A stretch of 64,000 bases of DNA, from NCBI GenBank assembly GCA_903916675.1, contig CAIWXQ010000018.1, positions 62,001 to 126,000 of the forward strand. Reading direction: 5' to 3'. Positions within the stretch are counted from its first letter, which is position 1, and each line of letters starts with the position of its first letter. This stretch comes from an uncultured bacterium. Its GTDB lineage: Bacteria > Verrucomicrobiota > Kiritimatiellia > RFP12 > CAIWXQ01. Positions 35,787 to 43,492 of this stretch are shown piece after piece. Position numbers and translations under genes: made by a program. The notes below the pieces were generated by a model. The model was not told the origin of the DNA. It worked only from the letters and a program-made list of their open reading frames with translations, and made no database searches.

Positions 35787-36107
35787 CTAGGCAGTGGGCG
35801 GACGGAAGATGTCCGCGACCAGCAGCAGATCGGGTGGCGCGCGGTGCAGTGGGAAGACCAGCTCGTTCGCTTTGTCTATGTTCGGCATGGCGCAGGAGGC
35901 GTGAAAGGGGGTGGGCAGATGACAGAGGCAGGCGCAGTCTGCGGAATCGCATTCGTTCGCGCAGTCATCCGTCGTTCCGGTCGTGGACAGGAACGCCAGC
36001 GTCAGGACCAGCAGGCACAGGAAGGCAGAGGTTACAGCGACCAGAAGCCGCTTTCCTGCCTGCCTGGCAACGGATTTGGCAAAAGAGGTGGCGTGGTCCA
36101 AACGCAT
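35787..36107 (-). CDS. small Cys-rich membrane-anchored protein upstream of the efflux operon
   Basis: 106 residues with one hydrophobic segment (KRLLVAVTSAFLCLLVLTLAFL) followed by an acidic cysteine cluster DDCANECDSADCACLCHLP and a hydrophobic C-terminal part. The topology and the metal-ligand-rich motif suggest periplasmic metal sequestration or sensing for the adjacent efflux system; this is inference. No known family is recognised. The start at 36107 has no obvious ribosome site. It is divergent from the Nudix gene. Confidence 0.6.
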   Translation of the reverse strand: MRLDHATSFAKSVARQAGKRLLVAVTSAFLCLLVLTLAFLSTTGTTDDCANECDSADCACLCHLPTPFHASCAMPNIDKANELVFPLHRAPPDLLLVADIFRPPTA

Positions 36108-36224
36108 GGCCGAGAAGCTACCACAGGGATGGGGTCATGTCCAGTTGGCACCGATCTGAAGAGTTCCAGATACGAATACACTTTGCGGCTGGCATCCGCC
36201 ACCGGCGCGCGCTACGCTTTTCCC

Positions 36225-36683
36225 ATGAAGCACAGCAAGCATCGCATGGAGATCCTGGCGCGTGGCGTGTGCGTCGTGAATGGGCAGTTGCTCCTCTGCC
36301 ACAGCCGCGACGCAACGAACACGTATCTGCCGGGCGGACACGTCGAATTCCGCGAACCGGTTCGCGCGGCGCTGGAGCGCGAGATCGCGGAGGAGCTGGG
36401 GTTGCGCGCAAAGGCCGGAAAATTTCTCGGGTGCGTGGAGCATGTTTTCCGCCAAAAGGGCGTGTGGCACACGGAGATCAACCTCGTGTTTGCGCTGCGA
36501 ATCCCGGGTTTGCGGCCCGACGCGCCGCCGCCCGCGCAGGAGGAGTGGATCGAGTTTCGCTGGACGCCGCTGGCGAGACTGCGGCAGGCAAAACTGGAGC
36601 CGGCGGCGCTGGTCTTGCACCTGCCACGCTGGCTGCGTGGCGCGCCGGGGTTTGCCGGAACCGAGGAGGGCTGGCGCACCTAG
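36225..36683 (+). CDS. Nudix hydrolase
   Basis: 152 residues from the ATG at 36225; a second ATG at 36246 is possible. The Nudix box (GX5EX7REUXEEXGU) is GGHVEFREPVRAALEREIAE followed by ELGL and is complete. The WIEFRWTPLARL segment after it matches ADP-ribose/NTP pyrophosphohydrolases of the general type. The specific substrate cannot be assigned. Its closest neighbours are the efflux operon (divergent) and a rhodanese gene in the same direction, with a repeat-rich gap of 256 bases between. Confidence 0.87.
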   Translation: MKHSKHRMEILARGVCVVNGQLLLCHSRDATNTYLPGGHVEFREPVRAALEREIAEELGLRAKAGKFLGCVEHVFRQKGVWHTEINLVFALRIPGLRPDAPPPAQEEWIEFRWTPLARLRQAKLEPAALVLHLPRWLRGAPGFAGTEEGWRT

Positions 36684-36699
36684 CAGCCCGTTGGAAACC

Positions 36700-36880
36700 G
36701 GCTCGGACGGCGCCTCGCCCTCCATGAATTTGAGGAATCGCTCTTTTTGGAGGGCGGCGCGCTGTCGCCGCCGCATGACTCAGCGCCGGCAGGCGGATCG
36801 TTGGAGGGGCGCCGGCCTCGGCGCCCGCGGGATGGCAATCCACATGCGCATGGACGCGGCGGTCGGGGCCGACCGCCCTC
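36700..36880. repeat. cluster of GC-rich hairpins in the Nudix-rhodanese gap
   Basis: Several short perfect hairpins occur in a row, each next to a GGAGGGCG or CCCTCCA motif. Examples are GGGGCGCC-ggcct-GGCGCCC at about 36806 and GGCGGTCGG-gg-CCGACCGCC at 36858-36877. The (G)GAGGGCG flanks recur at 36718 and 36749. No gene is seen here. Confidence 0.6.
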
Positions 36881-36939
36881 CAGAAGATGCGCTGCCCGCC
36901 TTGACGTTTCCGCCGCAAAAGGCCCATCATGGAAGCCGC

Positions 36940-37398
36940 ATGAGAACATGGGCTGCAATTTTCCCCTTGGTCGTCTTCGGCCTTGCCGCGCAGGCACAGG
37001 AAGCGAAGATATCCGCGACCAATCCGCCGGCGGCGGCGGTTGTTGCGGCGACCAATGCGCCAGTTCGCGTGATTCCCGCCGAGATTCTGCATGAGCTGCT
37101 GCGGCTGACGAACGACTTCGTGCTGATCGATGTCATGGCACCTCTCTATTACCAGGATTTCCACATCAAGGGCGCCATGTCTATCCCGGAGCCGGAGCTG
37201 GCGGAGACGGTGCGCGACTGGCCGCGCGGCCGCCGGATCGTGGTCTACTGCCTCGACAAGGAGTGCGACACCAGCCGCGTCGCGGCCCGCGCGCTCATGC
37301 TCATGGGGTTCAGGGACGTGCTGCAGTACGAGGGTGGCAAGCGCGAATGGCGCGACAAGAAGTTCGAAGCCGTGGGCAAGGGGAAGCTGCTGGATTGA
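36940..37398 (+). CDS. secreted single-domain rhodanese-like protein
   Basis: 152 residues from the ATG at 36940. The signal peptide is MRTWAAIFPLVVFGLAAQAQ. The rhodanese domain spans the rest: FVLIDVMAPLYYQDFHIKGA, PEPELAETVRDWPRGRRI, and the active loop VVYCLDKECDTSRVAARALM with its catalytic cysteine, then GFRDVLQYEGGKREWR. It would act in the periplasm in sulfur transfer or as a phosphatase-like binding domain. Upstream in-frame sequence to 36280 is not part of the gene; it overlaps the Nudix gene. Confidence 0.85.
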   Translation: MRTWAAIFPLVVFGLAAQAQEAKISATNPPAAAVVAATNAPVRVIPAEILHELLRLTNDFVLIDVMAPLYYQDFHIKGAMSIPEPELAETVRDWPRGRRIVVYCLDKECDTSRVAARALMLMGFRDVLQYEGGKREWRDKKFEAVGKGKLLD

Positions 37399-37474
37399 GG
37401 GGCAAGGCTGTTAGGATGAAGCCTGTTAGGCTGCTAGGTTATGCGTCCTCCCGCTTTCCACAGAGGCTTGCCGG

Positions 37475-37528
37475 GGTAGGGACGGTTCTCCGAACCGTCC
37501 GCGGACGCCTCGGAGAGGCGTCCCTACC
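37475..37528. repeat. 54-bp double-hairpin repeat, copy 2
   Basis: Same architecture as the copy at 3136: perfect outer arms GGTAGGGAC/GTCCCTACC, inner hairpins GGTTC-TCC-GAACC and GCCTC-GGA-GAGGC, and central GTCCGCGGAC. It lies between rhodanese and the DUF192 gene. It is identical to copy 3 over all 54 bases. Confidence 0.92.
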
Positions 37529-37574
37529 CGGGTCATGGTATGCATATCTGTAAGATACAATCAGGCAAACAACC

Positions 37575-37937
37575 ATGACAACCTGGCAAATCCTTCACAA
37601 CAGCAAGGTCTGGGTCCAACACGTCGAGGTTGCCTCGAGCATGTTCGCCCGTATGCGCGGCCTGATCGGTCGGCGCGAATTGCCGGCTGGGCACGGTTTG
37701 CTGATCGAGAATTGCGGCTCGATCCACACAATCGGCATGCGCTTCCCGATTGACGTGGTCTTCCTCGACCGCGACTGGCGCGTGCGCCGCATCTGCCGCC
37801 ACGTGCCGCCCGGCCGGCTGATGGTCTGGTGCGGCTGGCTCGGCCTGCGCGCGCTGGAGGTCGCCAGCGGCTGGTTGCCTCTGGACGGCGTGGAGGTCGG
37901 TGCGAAGATGGAGTGGCAAGAAGCCAGTGAACAGTAA
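37575..37937 (+). CDS. DUF192 family protein
   Basis: 120 residues. DUF192 landmarks are VASSMFARMRGLIGRRELPAG near residue 20, the IHTIGMRFPIDVVFLD core, and GWLGLRALEVASGWL. These are small secreted or cytoplasmic proteins of unknown function; this copy lacks a signal peptide. The last residues (EASEQ) and the stop codon are encoded by the left arm of a CAGTAATCAG-type palindrome whose right arm closes the converging thioesterase gene. Confidence 0.9.
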   Translation: MTTWQILHNSKVWVQHVEVASSMFARMRGLIGRRELPAGHGLLIENCGSIHTIGMRFPIDVVFLDRDWRVRRICRHVPPGRLMVWCGWLGLRALEVASGWLPLDGVEVGAKMEWQEASEQ

Positions 37938-37995
37938 TCAGTGAGCAGTGGCCAACGACGGAGTCTCTGCACTGCTCACTGGTTACTGGTTACGC
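37922..37995. repeat. palindromic repeat supplying both stop codons of converging genes
   Basis: CCAGTGAACAGTAATCAGTG with AGCAGTG pairs with CACTGCTCACTGGTTACTGG; the loop is about 20 bases. The TAA of the DUF192 gene (37935) is in the left arm, and the TAA of the thioesterase gene (37990, minus strand) is in the right arm. It belongs to the same family as 8504-8606. Confidence 0.85.
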
Positions 37996-38757
37996 CCACT
38001 TCGTCCGTGCCAACGCCAGCACGGTCTGATCACCCGCACGAAGGATGCGGTGGAGGATGGCGCCATTCTCCGCAGGTGCGGCCTGTGTAAGCACGGTGTC
38101 GCCGTGTTCTGCGCCCTGGCGGTAGAGAATTTCCAGCTCCGTGAGGCGGCGACCGGAAACGGCTTTTGCGGGGAACGGCTCGAAGAGCCACTCGACGTAG
38201 CGCGCGTTGTTGACGTGATGGTTCAGATCGAGGTCGCTGCGCCGCACGGGGAGTGTGGCAGACCAGGCAGGGCACGTGAGTTCCGGCAGGCGCGTATCGT
38301 CCGGCAACAGAGCTGGTGGCTGGTTTTGCGGGACAAACGGTGCGAGGTTCTCCGGCACGCGGCAGATGCGGCGCGAGGCAAGGTTGACGTAGAGCCATTC
38401 GCTGGAAGCGCGCAGCAGTTCCGCGCCGCCGGCGTCGCGCGCAATGAACTCGCGCAGGGCGATCAGCCGGCCGCGCACGCCGGCTGGCCAGGTCTGGATT
38501 GTGACCGTCTCGCGCCAGGCGGGCTGGCGCAGCAGGCGTACGCGCAGCCGGGAGAGCATCCAGGTATGGCCGTGTTGCTGCAGCGTGGCAATGTCGAACC
38601 CTAGGTGCCGCGCATGGTTCCCCGCGGCCTCCTGCAGGTAGTCGCAGAGCATGGCCGGGCCGGCGCAGCCGGATGCGTCCATCTCGTAGGCGCGCACAGT
38701 GAAGGGTTCGTGCCAGATGCGCTGGATGGGATTAATAGGCATTGGTTGTCGTCTCAT
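37990..38757 (-). CDS. acyl-ACP thioesterase family protein
   Basis: 255 residues, a double hot-dog protein. The first hot-dog has GCAGPAMLCDYLQEAAGNHA and WMLSRLRVRLLRQPAW; the second has the catalytic-type segment RRSDLDLNHHVNNARYVEWL, where Asp, Asn and His follow the FatA/FatB-like bacterial pattern. The enzyme releases free fatty acids from acyl-ACP. An alternative start is ATG at 38742. No lipid gene is adjacent. The acyl-CoA ligase at 19 kb could act on its product, but no linkage is seen. Confidence 0.88.
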   Translation of the reverse strand: MRRQPMPINPIQRIWHEPFTVRAYEMDASGCAGPAMLCDYLQEAAGNHARHLGFDIATLQQHGHTWMLSRLRVRLLRQPAWRETVTIQTWPAGVRGRLIALREFIARDAGGAELLRASSEWLYVNLASRRICRVPENLAPFVPQNQPPALLPDDTRLPELTCPAWSATLPVRRSDLDLNHHVNNARYVEWLFEPFPAKAVSGRRLTELEILYRQGAEHGDTVLTQAAPAENGAILHRILRAGDQTVLALARTKWA

Positions 38758-38881
38758 GGTAGCGTCGGCTGTATCAGCCGCCGTCGGCGTGTGACATACG
38801 CGCCGCTACCAATCTGCCGCAGACATCTGCAGTAGCACCAGATGATTGCAGAACCGCGATTGAGAGTCTAGTGTAGGCGCA

Positions 38882-39913
38882 ATGTCGAGTGACGAAAAGA
38901 ACGTGCCGGCCCTTTCCAAGCCCGCCTGGATCCGCGTGCGGGCGTCGGAAGGCGGGGCGTATGCGGAGACGCTCAGCCGCCTGCGCAGCCATCGGCTGCA
39001 CACGGTCTGCGAGGAGGCGCTCTGTCCGAACCGCGGACACTGCTGGTCGCACGGACGCGCCACGATCCTGATCCTGGGCGACCGGTGCACGCGGCGCTGC
39101 CGGTTCTGCCACGTGGACAAGCGCGAAGTGTTGCCGCCGGATCAGGACGAGCCGGCGCGCGTGGCTGCGGCAGTGGCTGCCAGCGGCCTGCGGGAGGTGG
39201 TGCTGACGTCCGTGACGCGCGACGATCTGCCCGATGGCGGCGCAGCGCTCTGGGCCGAGACGATCCGGCGCGTGAGTCAGATAGATGTGGCAGGGACACA
39301 GAGGGCACAGAGGAATACTGAGGGCACTGAGGCTCCAGCGGGCACTTGCAGTCCTTTCGGCCTGCAAGGCCGCCCGCTTCCTCAGGGTGCGCAATCTTCC
39401 TCTGTGATCTCTGCGTCCACCCCACTGTCTACTGCTCGCATCCTCGTCGAGGTGCTGGTGCCGGATTTCGGCGGGTGCGCGGCAGCGGTGCGGCTGGTGT
39501 GCGAGTCGCGGCCGGCGGTCTTCGGCCACAACCTCGAGACTGTGTCGCGTCTCTACCCTGCGGTGCGGCCGGAGGCTGACTACGCGCGGTCGCTGAACGT
39601 GCTGCGAATTGCCGCCCGGTCCGGGCTGATCACCAAGACCAGCCTCATGCTTGGCATGGGCGAGACGCGTGAGGAGATTGAGCAGACGCTGCGCGACGCC
39701 CGCGCGGCCGGCGTGCGCATCCTGTATTGTGGACAATACCTGCAGCCCACGCGCGAACATCTGCCTGTAGCGCGCTACCTGCCGCCTGCCGAGTTTGCTG
39801 AGATCGGCGAAGTGGCGCGACAAATTGGCTTCGACTTCGTCGCCAGCGCGCCGCTCGTGCGCAGTTCCTACCATGAGGAAGGGCAGTCTGCTTTTGTGCG
39901 GCAGGCGCGGTAA
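38882..39913 (+). CDS. lipA: lipoyl synthase with an in-frame repeat insertion
   Basis: 343 residues. Both cluster motifs are intact: the auxiliary cluster CX4CX5C at C43, C48 and C54 (CEEALCPNRGHCW) and the radical SAM motif CX3CX2C at C69, C73 and C76 (CTRRCRFC). The C-terminal serine motif region is RSSYHEE. LipA inserts two sulfurs into octanoyl groups on lipoyl domains. Between TIRRV (residue 131) and ILVEVLVPDF (residue 187) the usual 7-10 residue loop is replaced by about 55 residues coded by a palindromic repeat (39276-39436). The frame and all catalytic motifs survive, so the protein may be active. lipB is not in the window. Confidence 0.93.
   Translation: MSSDEKNVPALSKPAWIRVRASEGGAYAETLSRLRSHRLHTVCEEALCPNRGHCWSHGRATILILGDRCTRRCRFCHVDKREVLPPDQDEPARVAAAVAASGLREVVLTSVTRDDLPDGGAALWAETIRRVSQIDVAGTQRAQRNTEGTEAPAGTCSPFGLQGRPLPQGAQSSSVISASTPLSTARILVEVLVPDFGGCAAAVRLVCESRPAVFGHNLETVSRLYPAVRPEADYARSLNVLRIAARSGLITKTSLMLGMGETREEIEQTLRDARAAGVRILYCGQYLQPTREHLPVARYLPPAEFAEIGEVARQIGFDFVASAPLVRSSYHEEGQSAFVRQAR
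39276..39436. repeat. ACACAGAG-family palindromic repeat inside lipA
   Basis: The left arm includes GGGACACAGAGGGCACAGAG and GAATACTGAGGGCACTGAGG. The right arm is its complement (CCTCAGGGTGCGCAATCTTC, CTCTGTGATCTCTGCGTCC). A central stem GCGGGC/GCCCGC with CTTGCAG/CTGCAAG completes a near-continuous palindrome of about 160 bases. Confidence 0.9.
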
Positions 39914-39951
39914 GAACCGTTTTCAACGAACATCCAAGGGAAAATCAGAGG

Positions 39952-42072
39952 CTGTTCATCAAGGCGATTCGTTACCTTCTCGCGATTGCGGCCCTGGTCG
40001 GCTTGTTGTGCTGGCTGCTGTCAATGGATTGGCCGCACCCGGCAAAGCGCCAACCTGGCGGACAGACTGCGCGCGCCGCGCAGTCTGCGCCGGTCAAGTT
40101 CGGCACGATTGTGCGCTCATCAGTTGCAGCCGCTTCTTCCGCCGCAGTGCTGCCGGGTCCGGTCTGGCATCCGTGCCGCTCTCCGGGGCTGGAGACCTCC
40201 GCGGGTTGCGGGCAGCCGATTCTGGTGAAAACGGACCGGATGGAGCCGGGCACGATGGAGTTGACCTATGCCCTGCCTGCGCCGGTTGTGATGGCGAGTG
40301 TTGCCGCGTCGGCAGAAGATGCGGGCTGGGAGCGGGTGCGGCTGGCCAATGCGCCGTTACTCGGGCGGGTGGGCGCGCCTGTGCTGCCGGTTGTGCCGGT
40401 GCGGCTGATTGTGGCGCACGGGTATGAGGTGGAGAGCGTGGAGGTTGTGCGCGAACGGCCCATGACGCTGCCGGGAGCGCACCGCATCGAGCCGCGGCAA
40501 CCACCAGTGCCGATAGTGCTGGGCGCCCGGTCGAAATCCGCGCCGCCGGATCCAGCGATTTATCTTTCTGACGAACCGTATCCTGCTCTGACGCACACGA
40601 TGATCGGTGTCCAGAAAAAGCGCGGGATGTCCATCCTGATTCTAAACCTGCATCCGGTGGCCTATCATCCGGCCAGCGGGAGGGTGGTGTGGTATGAAAT
40701 GCTCACGCTGAAAGTGAAAGCCGGGCCGGTAGCGCTTCGCAAGGGGTCGTTGCCGTATCGGCCCGACCCGATCCGCCCCCTCACGGAAGGCACGGAGAAC
40801 CCGGAGATGCTCGCCGCGGGCGGGTATGCGCTGCTGGCAGGCGGCGGCGTGGAGCCGCTGGGGAGCCTGTGCCGCGCCGGGGTCACCAACCAGTACGTGG
40901 TGGTGACGAGCGCGGCGATCGCGAAGGCAACCACGGATGTGACGATCCGGGACCTGGTGGCACACAAGCGGGCGCGGGGGATCAGCGCGGCCATCGTAAC
41001 GATCGAGGACGTGCTGTCCGGCTACCTCGGCGTGGACAATGCCGAGAAACTGCGCAATTTCATCACGGATGCCTACAGCCTGTGGGGCACCGACTATGTT
41101 CTGCTGGGCGGGGACGTCAATGTAATCCCTATGCGGTGCCTGTGGACCCGCTGCCTGGACGAAGGCACCACCTGGTACGAGGATCAAATTCCATCGGATC
41201 TCTATTTCCAGTGTCTGGACGGCAGCTTCAACTCGAACGGCAACGACAAATGGGGCGAGGAGACCGACGGCCTGAACGGAACCGACGTGGACCTGATGGC
41301 GGAGGTGTACATCGGCCGGGCATCGGCCGGGAATGATGCGGAGATGGCTAACTTTGTCTACAAGACGCTGGCCCACGAGAATGAAAGCAGGGACGCCGTC
41401 CACCTGCGCACCGCGCTTATGGCCGGGGAATACCTCGGGCCGTATCCCAACTGCTACGGCGACGACCAGATGGAGGAGATTGTGCAGGGATCGAGCCTGT
41501 GGGACTATACAACCATGGGATTTGTGGCGAATCCACGCCTGCAACTGACCCGGCTGTACGACCGGCAGCGCGTCTGGTCCGGCAACGACATGATCAACGC
41601 GCTCAATTCTAATGCGTATGGCATTGTCAACCATCAGGGGCACGCCAATGCGGCTTATGACATGCGGATCGGCAATGGAAATGTGGACGCGCTGACCAAC
41701 ACGCAGGCCTTCTTTGCGTATTCGCAGGGGTGTGATTCAGGAGCGTTCGACACCGACTGCATCGCGGAGCATTTCACGACCGCCACGCGGTACGGCGCCT
41801 ATGCGGTTGTCTTCAACTCCCGCTACGGTTTTTTTTACTCGCAGAACACCGACGGTCCAAGTCAGCACCTGCACCGTTCCTTTTGGGACGAGCTGTTCCG
41901 GCATGGCATCCAGAACCTCGGCGTACTGAACGCGAAAAGCCACGAGGACAATATCTGGGCGCTGGGCGAAACCGAGATCCGCTGGTGCATGTACGAAACC
42001 AACCTGTTGGGCGACCCGGAGACGCCGCTGAACACGCCGCAGGATGCCGCGTTTGCGATCATGATCCTGTGA
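39952..42072 (+). CDS. secreted C25 (gingipain-type) cysteine protease
   Basis: About 706 residues. The pro-region is followed by the C25 catalytic domain: QYVVVTSAAIAKATTDVTI, VTIEDVLSGYLGVDNAEKLR, YVLLGGDVNVIPMR, catalytic His in VNHQGHANAAYD (coded at 41641) and catalytic Cys in FFAYSQGCDSGAFD (coded at 41731). The domain ends at LLGDPETPLNTP and almost no sequence follows. The signal peptide (LFIKAIRYLLAIAALVGLLCWLLS) begins upstream of the first TTG (40003) and has no ATG or GTG. CTG at 39952, with AAGGGA about 10 bases before it, is the best start, but this is uncertain. It follows lipA by 38 bases. Confidence 0.85.
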   Translation: MFIKAIRYLLAIAALVGLLCWLLSMDWPHPAKRQPGGQTARAAQSAPVKFGTIVRSSVAAASSAAVLPGPVWHPCRSPGLETSAGCGQPILVKTDRMEPGTMELTYALPAPVVMASVAASAEDAGWERVRLANAPLLGRVGAPVLPVVPVRLIVAHGYEVESVEVVRERPMTLPGAHRIEPRQPPVPIVLGARSKSAPPDPAIYLSDEPYPALTHTMIGVQKKRGMSILILNLHPVAYHPASGRVVWYEMLTLKVKAGPVALRKGSLPYRPDPIRPLTEGTENPEMLAAGGYALLAGGGVEPLGSLCRAGVTNQYVVVTSAAIAKATTDVTIRDLVAHKRARGISAAIVTIEDVLSGYLGVDNAEKLRNFITDAYSLWGTDYVLLGGDVNVIPMRCLWTRCLDEGTTWYEDQIPSDLYFQCLDGSFNSNGNDKWGEETDGLNGTDVDLMAEVYIGRASAGNDAEMANFVYKTLAHENESRDAVHLRTALMAGEYLGPYPNCYGDDQMEEIVQGSSLWDYTTMGFVANPRLQLTRLYDRQRVWSGNDMINALNSNAYGIVNHQGHANAAYDMRIGNGNVDALTNTQAFFAYSQGCDSGAFDTDCIAEHFTTATRYGAYAVVFNSRYGFFYSQNTDGPSQHLHRSFWDELFRHGIQNLGVLNAKSHEDNIWALGETEIRWCMYETNLLGDPETPLNTPQDAAFAIMIL

Positions 42073-42109
42073 GGAGTATCCGTCGGACGCAATGGGCGTG
42101 CGCCGTGCT

Positions 42110-43444
42110 CTACATCCCCAGCCATGTGAACACGGCGTAGCCAGCGAGGGAGAAGAGCAGGACCAGCAGCGTCGGGAGGGCGAGGAGCCGGTAGACGCCG
42201 CGGAAGGGCGCTTGGAAGTATTCCCGGCTGAGCAGCAGGCAGAGGTGTACGGGCGAGAGCAACAGCCCCACATAGCCGCAGCCGTACGCCAGGAAGAGCG
42301 TGGCCAGCGGTGTGAGCCCCGAGTCGGGCGCGTGCATCAGCGTGATCACGAACGGGAAGGCCGTGCCGATGAATCCCACGGCGAGACCGGTGACGAGCCC
42401 CGCCACGAACGGCAGGAGCATGACGGCGAGCATGGCCGGCACGTGCGCGGCGTTGAGCTGATGCGCGGCCCCGCCCAGCAGGCCGGAGCAATCCAGCAGG
42501 TGCTTGAAGAGCATCACGCCGATCAGCGAGAGGAAGACGCCGAGCGAGCGCTTGTTCGTTGTGGCAGTGCCGAAGGTTGACGGCCACCAGCAGGTGGCGT
42601 GGGTACGGCGCGCGGCGCGCAACTCATCCGCGAAGACGATCCCCATCGCGACAGCCAGGCCGAGGATGGCGGGGAGCAGCTTGGTGGCGGCCGTGGCCGG
42701 ACCGCGCCACGGACCCGGCAGCAGAGGAAGTAGAAAAATCGCGGCCAGCACGGTCACCAGCGGCGCCAGCACGATGGCTTGGCGACCCTGCGAGGGCGGC
42801 AAGGCCGAGAGGTCCACCTGCAGTTCGCGTCGGTGCGGGCGGACCAGCAGCAGGTAGCCAACCAGCACGGCCCACGGCGTATAGAGGAACTGCACTGCGG
42901 TGAAGCGGCTCACGTTCAACTGAAAAAGCGTGGCAGCCAGCATGACGCCGGGGTAGAGCGGCCACCAGTATTCCCAGAGGTGGCGGAACCAGTAGTTCAC
43001 CACGGTCTTCCAAGCCGGGTCGCGCTGCGCGGCCATCTGCTCCACGAACGGCGCGGAAAAGCGCGCGCCCGCTGGCATGGGCACCAACCCGATCACGGCC
43101 GGCAGGGCCATGATGGAGACCATGCGGCCATGGCTGCCGCCGAGGCGCACAGTGAGGTTGAGCAGCTCGTCCGCGTTCTCCCGGGCGGTCATGAAGCGTG
43201 CGACTTCCAGGATCAGCAGCGTCATGAGCAGGAGCATCCAGAGCTCTGTGTCCAGAAAGCCGCCGCCTAGGTCCCTGATTGTCTGGAGCACCCCTCTGCC
43301 GGCCCACAGGTCCAGCAGCACGCCGCCAGCCAGCAGCGCCAGTTCGAGCGTCACGCGCAGCCGCAGGGCCAGGAGCAGGCCGGAGAAGACCAGCGCAATC
43401 TTGAGGATGGCGGGAAGGTGAAATAAATAGTCAAAGACGGGCAT
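42110..43444 (-). CDS. DUF401 family integral membrane protein
   Basis: 444 residues with about 11 hydrophobic spans. Family-like parts are ELWMLLLMTLLILEVARFM, the GLVPMPAGARFSAPFV loop near residue 120 (re-entrant GxxPMPxGA motif), and VAGLVTGLAVGFIGTAFPF in the second half. The internal repetition of GLxPMP-like and GLxTGxxxGFxG motifs resembles anion/GntP-type permeases, so transport is likely, with unknown substrate. A hydrophilic segment rich in Arg, Thr and Cys (RAARRTHATCWWPSTFGTAT) between two halves is unusual. Confidence 0.85.
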   Translation of the reverse strand: MPVFDYLFHLPAILKIALVFSGLLLALRLRVTLELALLAGGVLLDLWAGRGVLQTIRDLGGGFLDTELWMLLLMTLLILEVARFMTARENADELLNLTVRLGGSHGRMVSIMALPAVIGLVPMPAGARFSAPFVEQMAAQRDPAWKTVVNYWFRHLWEYWWPLYPGVMLAATLFQLNVSRFTAVQFLYTPWAVLVGYLLLVRPHRRELQVDLSALPPSQGRQAIVLAPLVTVLAAIFLLPLLPGPWRGPATAATKLLPAILGLAVAMGIVFADELRAARRTHATCWWPSTFGTATTNKRSLGVFLSLIGVMLFKHLLDCSGLLGGAAHQLNAAHVPAMLAVMLLPFVAGLVTGLAVGFIGTAFPFVITLMHAPDSGLTPLATLFLAYGCGYVGLLLSPVHLCLLLSREYFQAPFRGVYRLLALPTLLVLLFSLAGYAVFTWLGM

Positions 43445-43492
43445 GGGAGTGTAAGGAAATCAGAATTCGGAATCGTGGACAAGCTTGCCACG

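Noticed and set aside
42590-42640. Possible repeat insertion in the DUF401 permease (RTHATCWWPSTFGT segment)
   Set aside because: The DNA shows no palindrome or match to the other families, so it may be natural loop variation.
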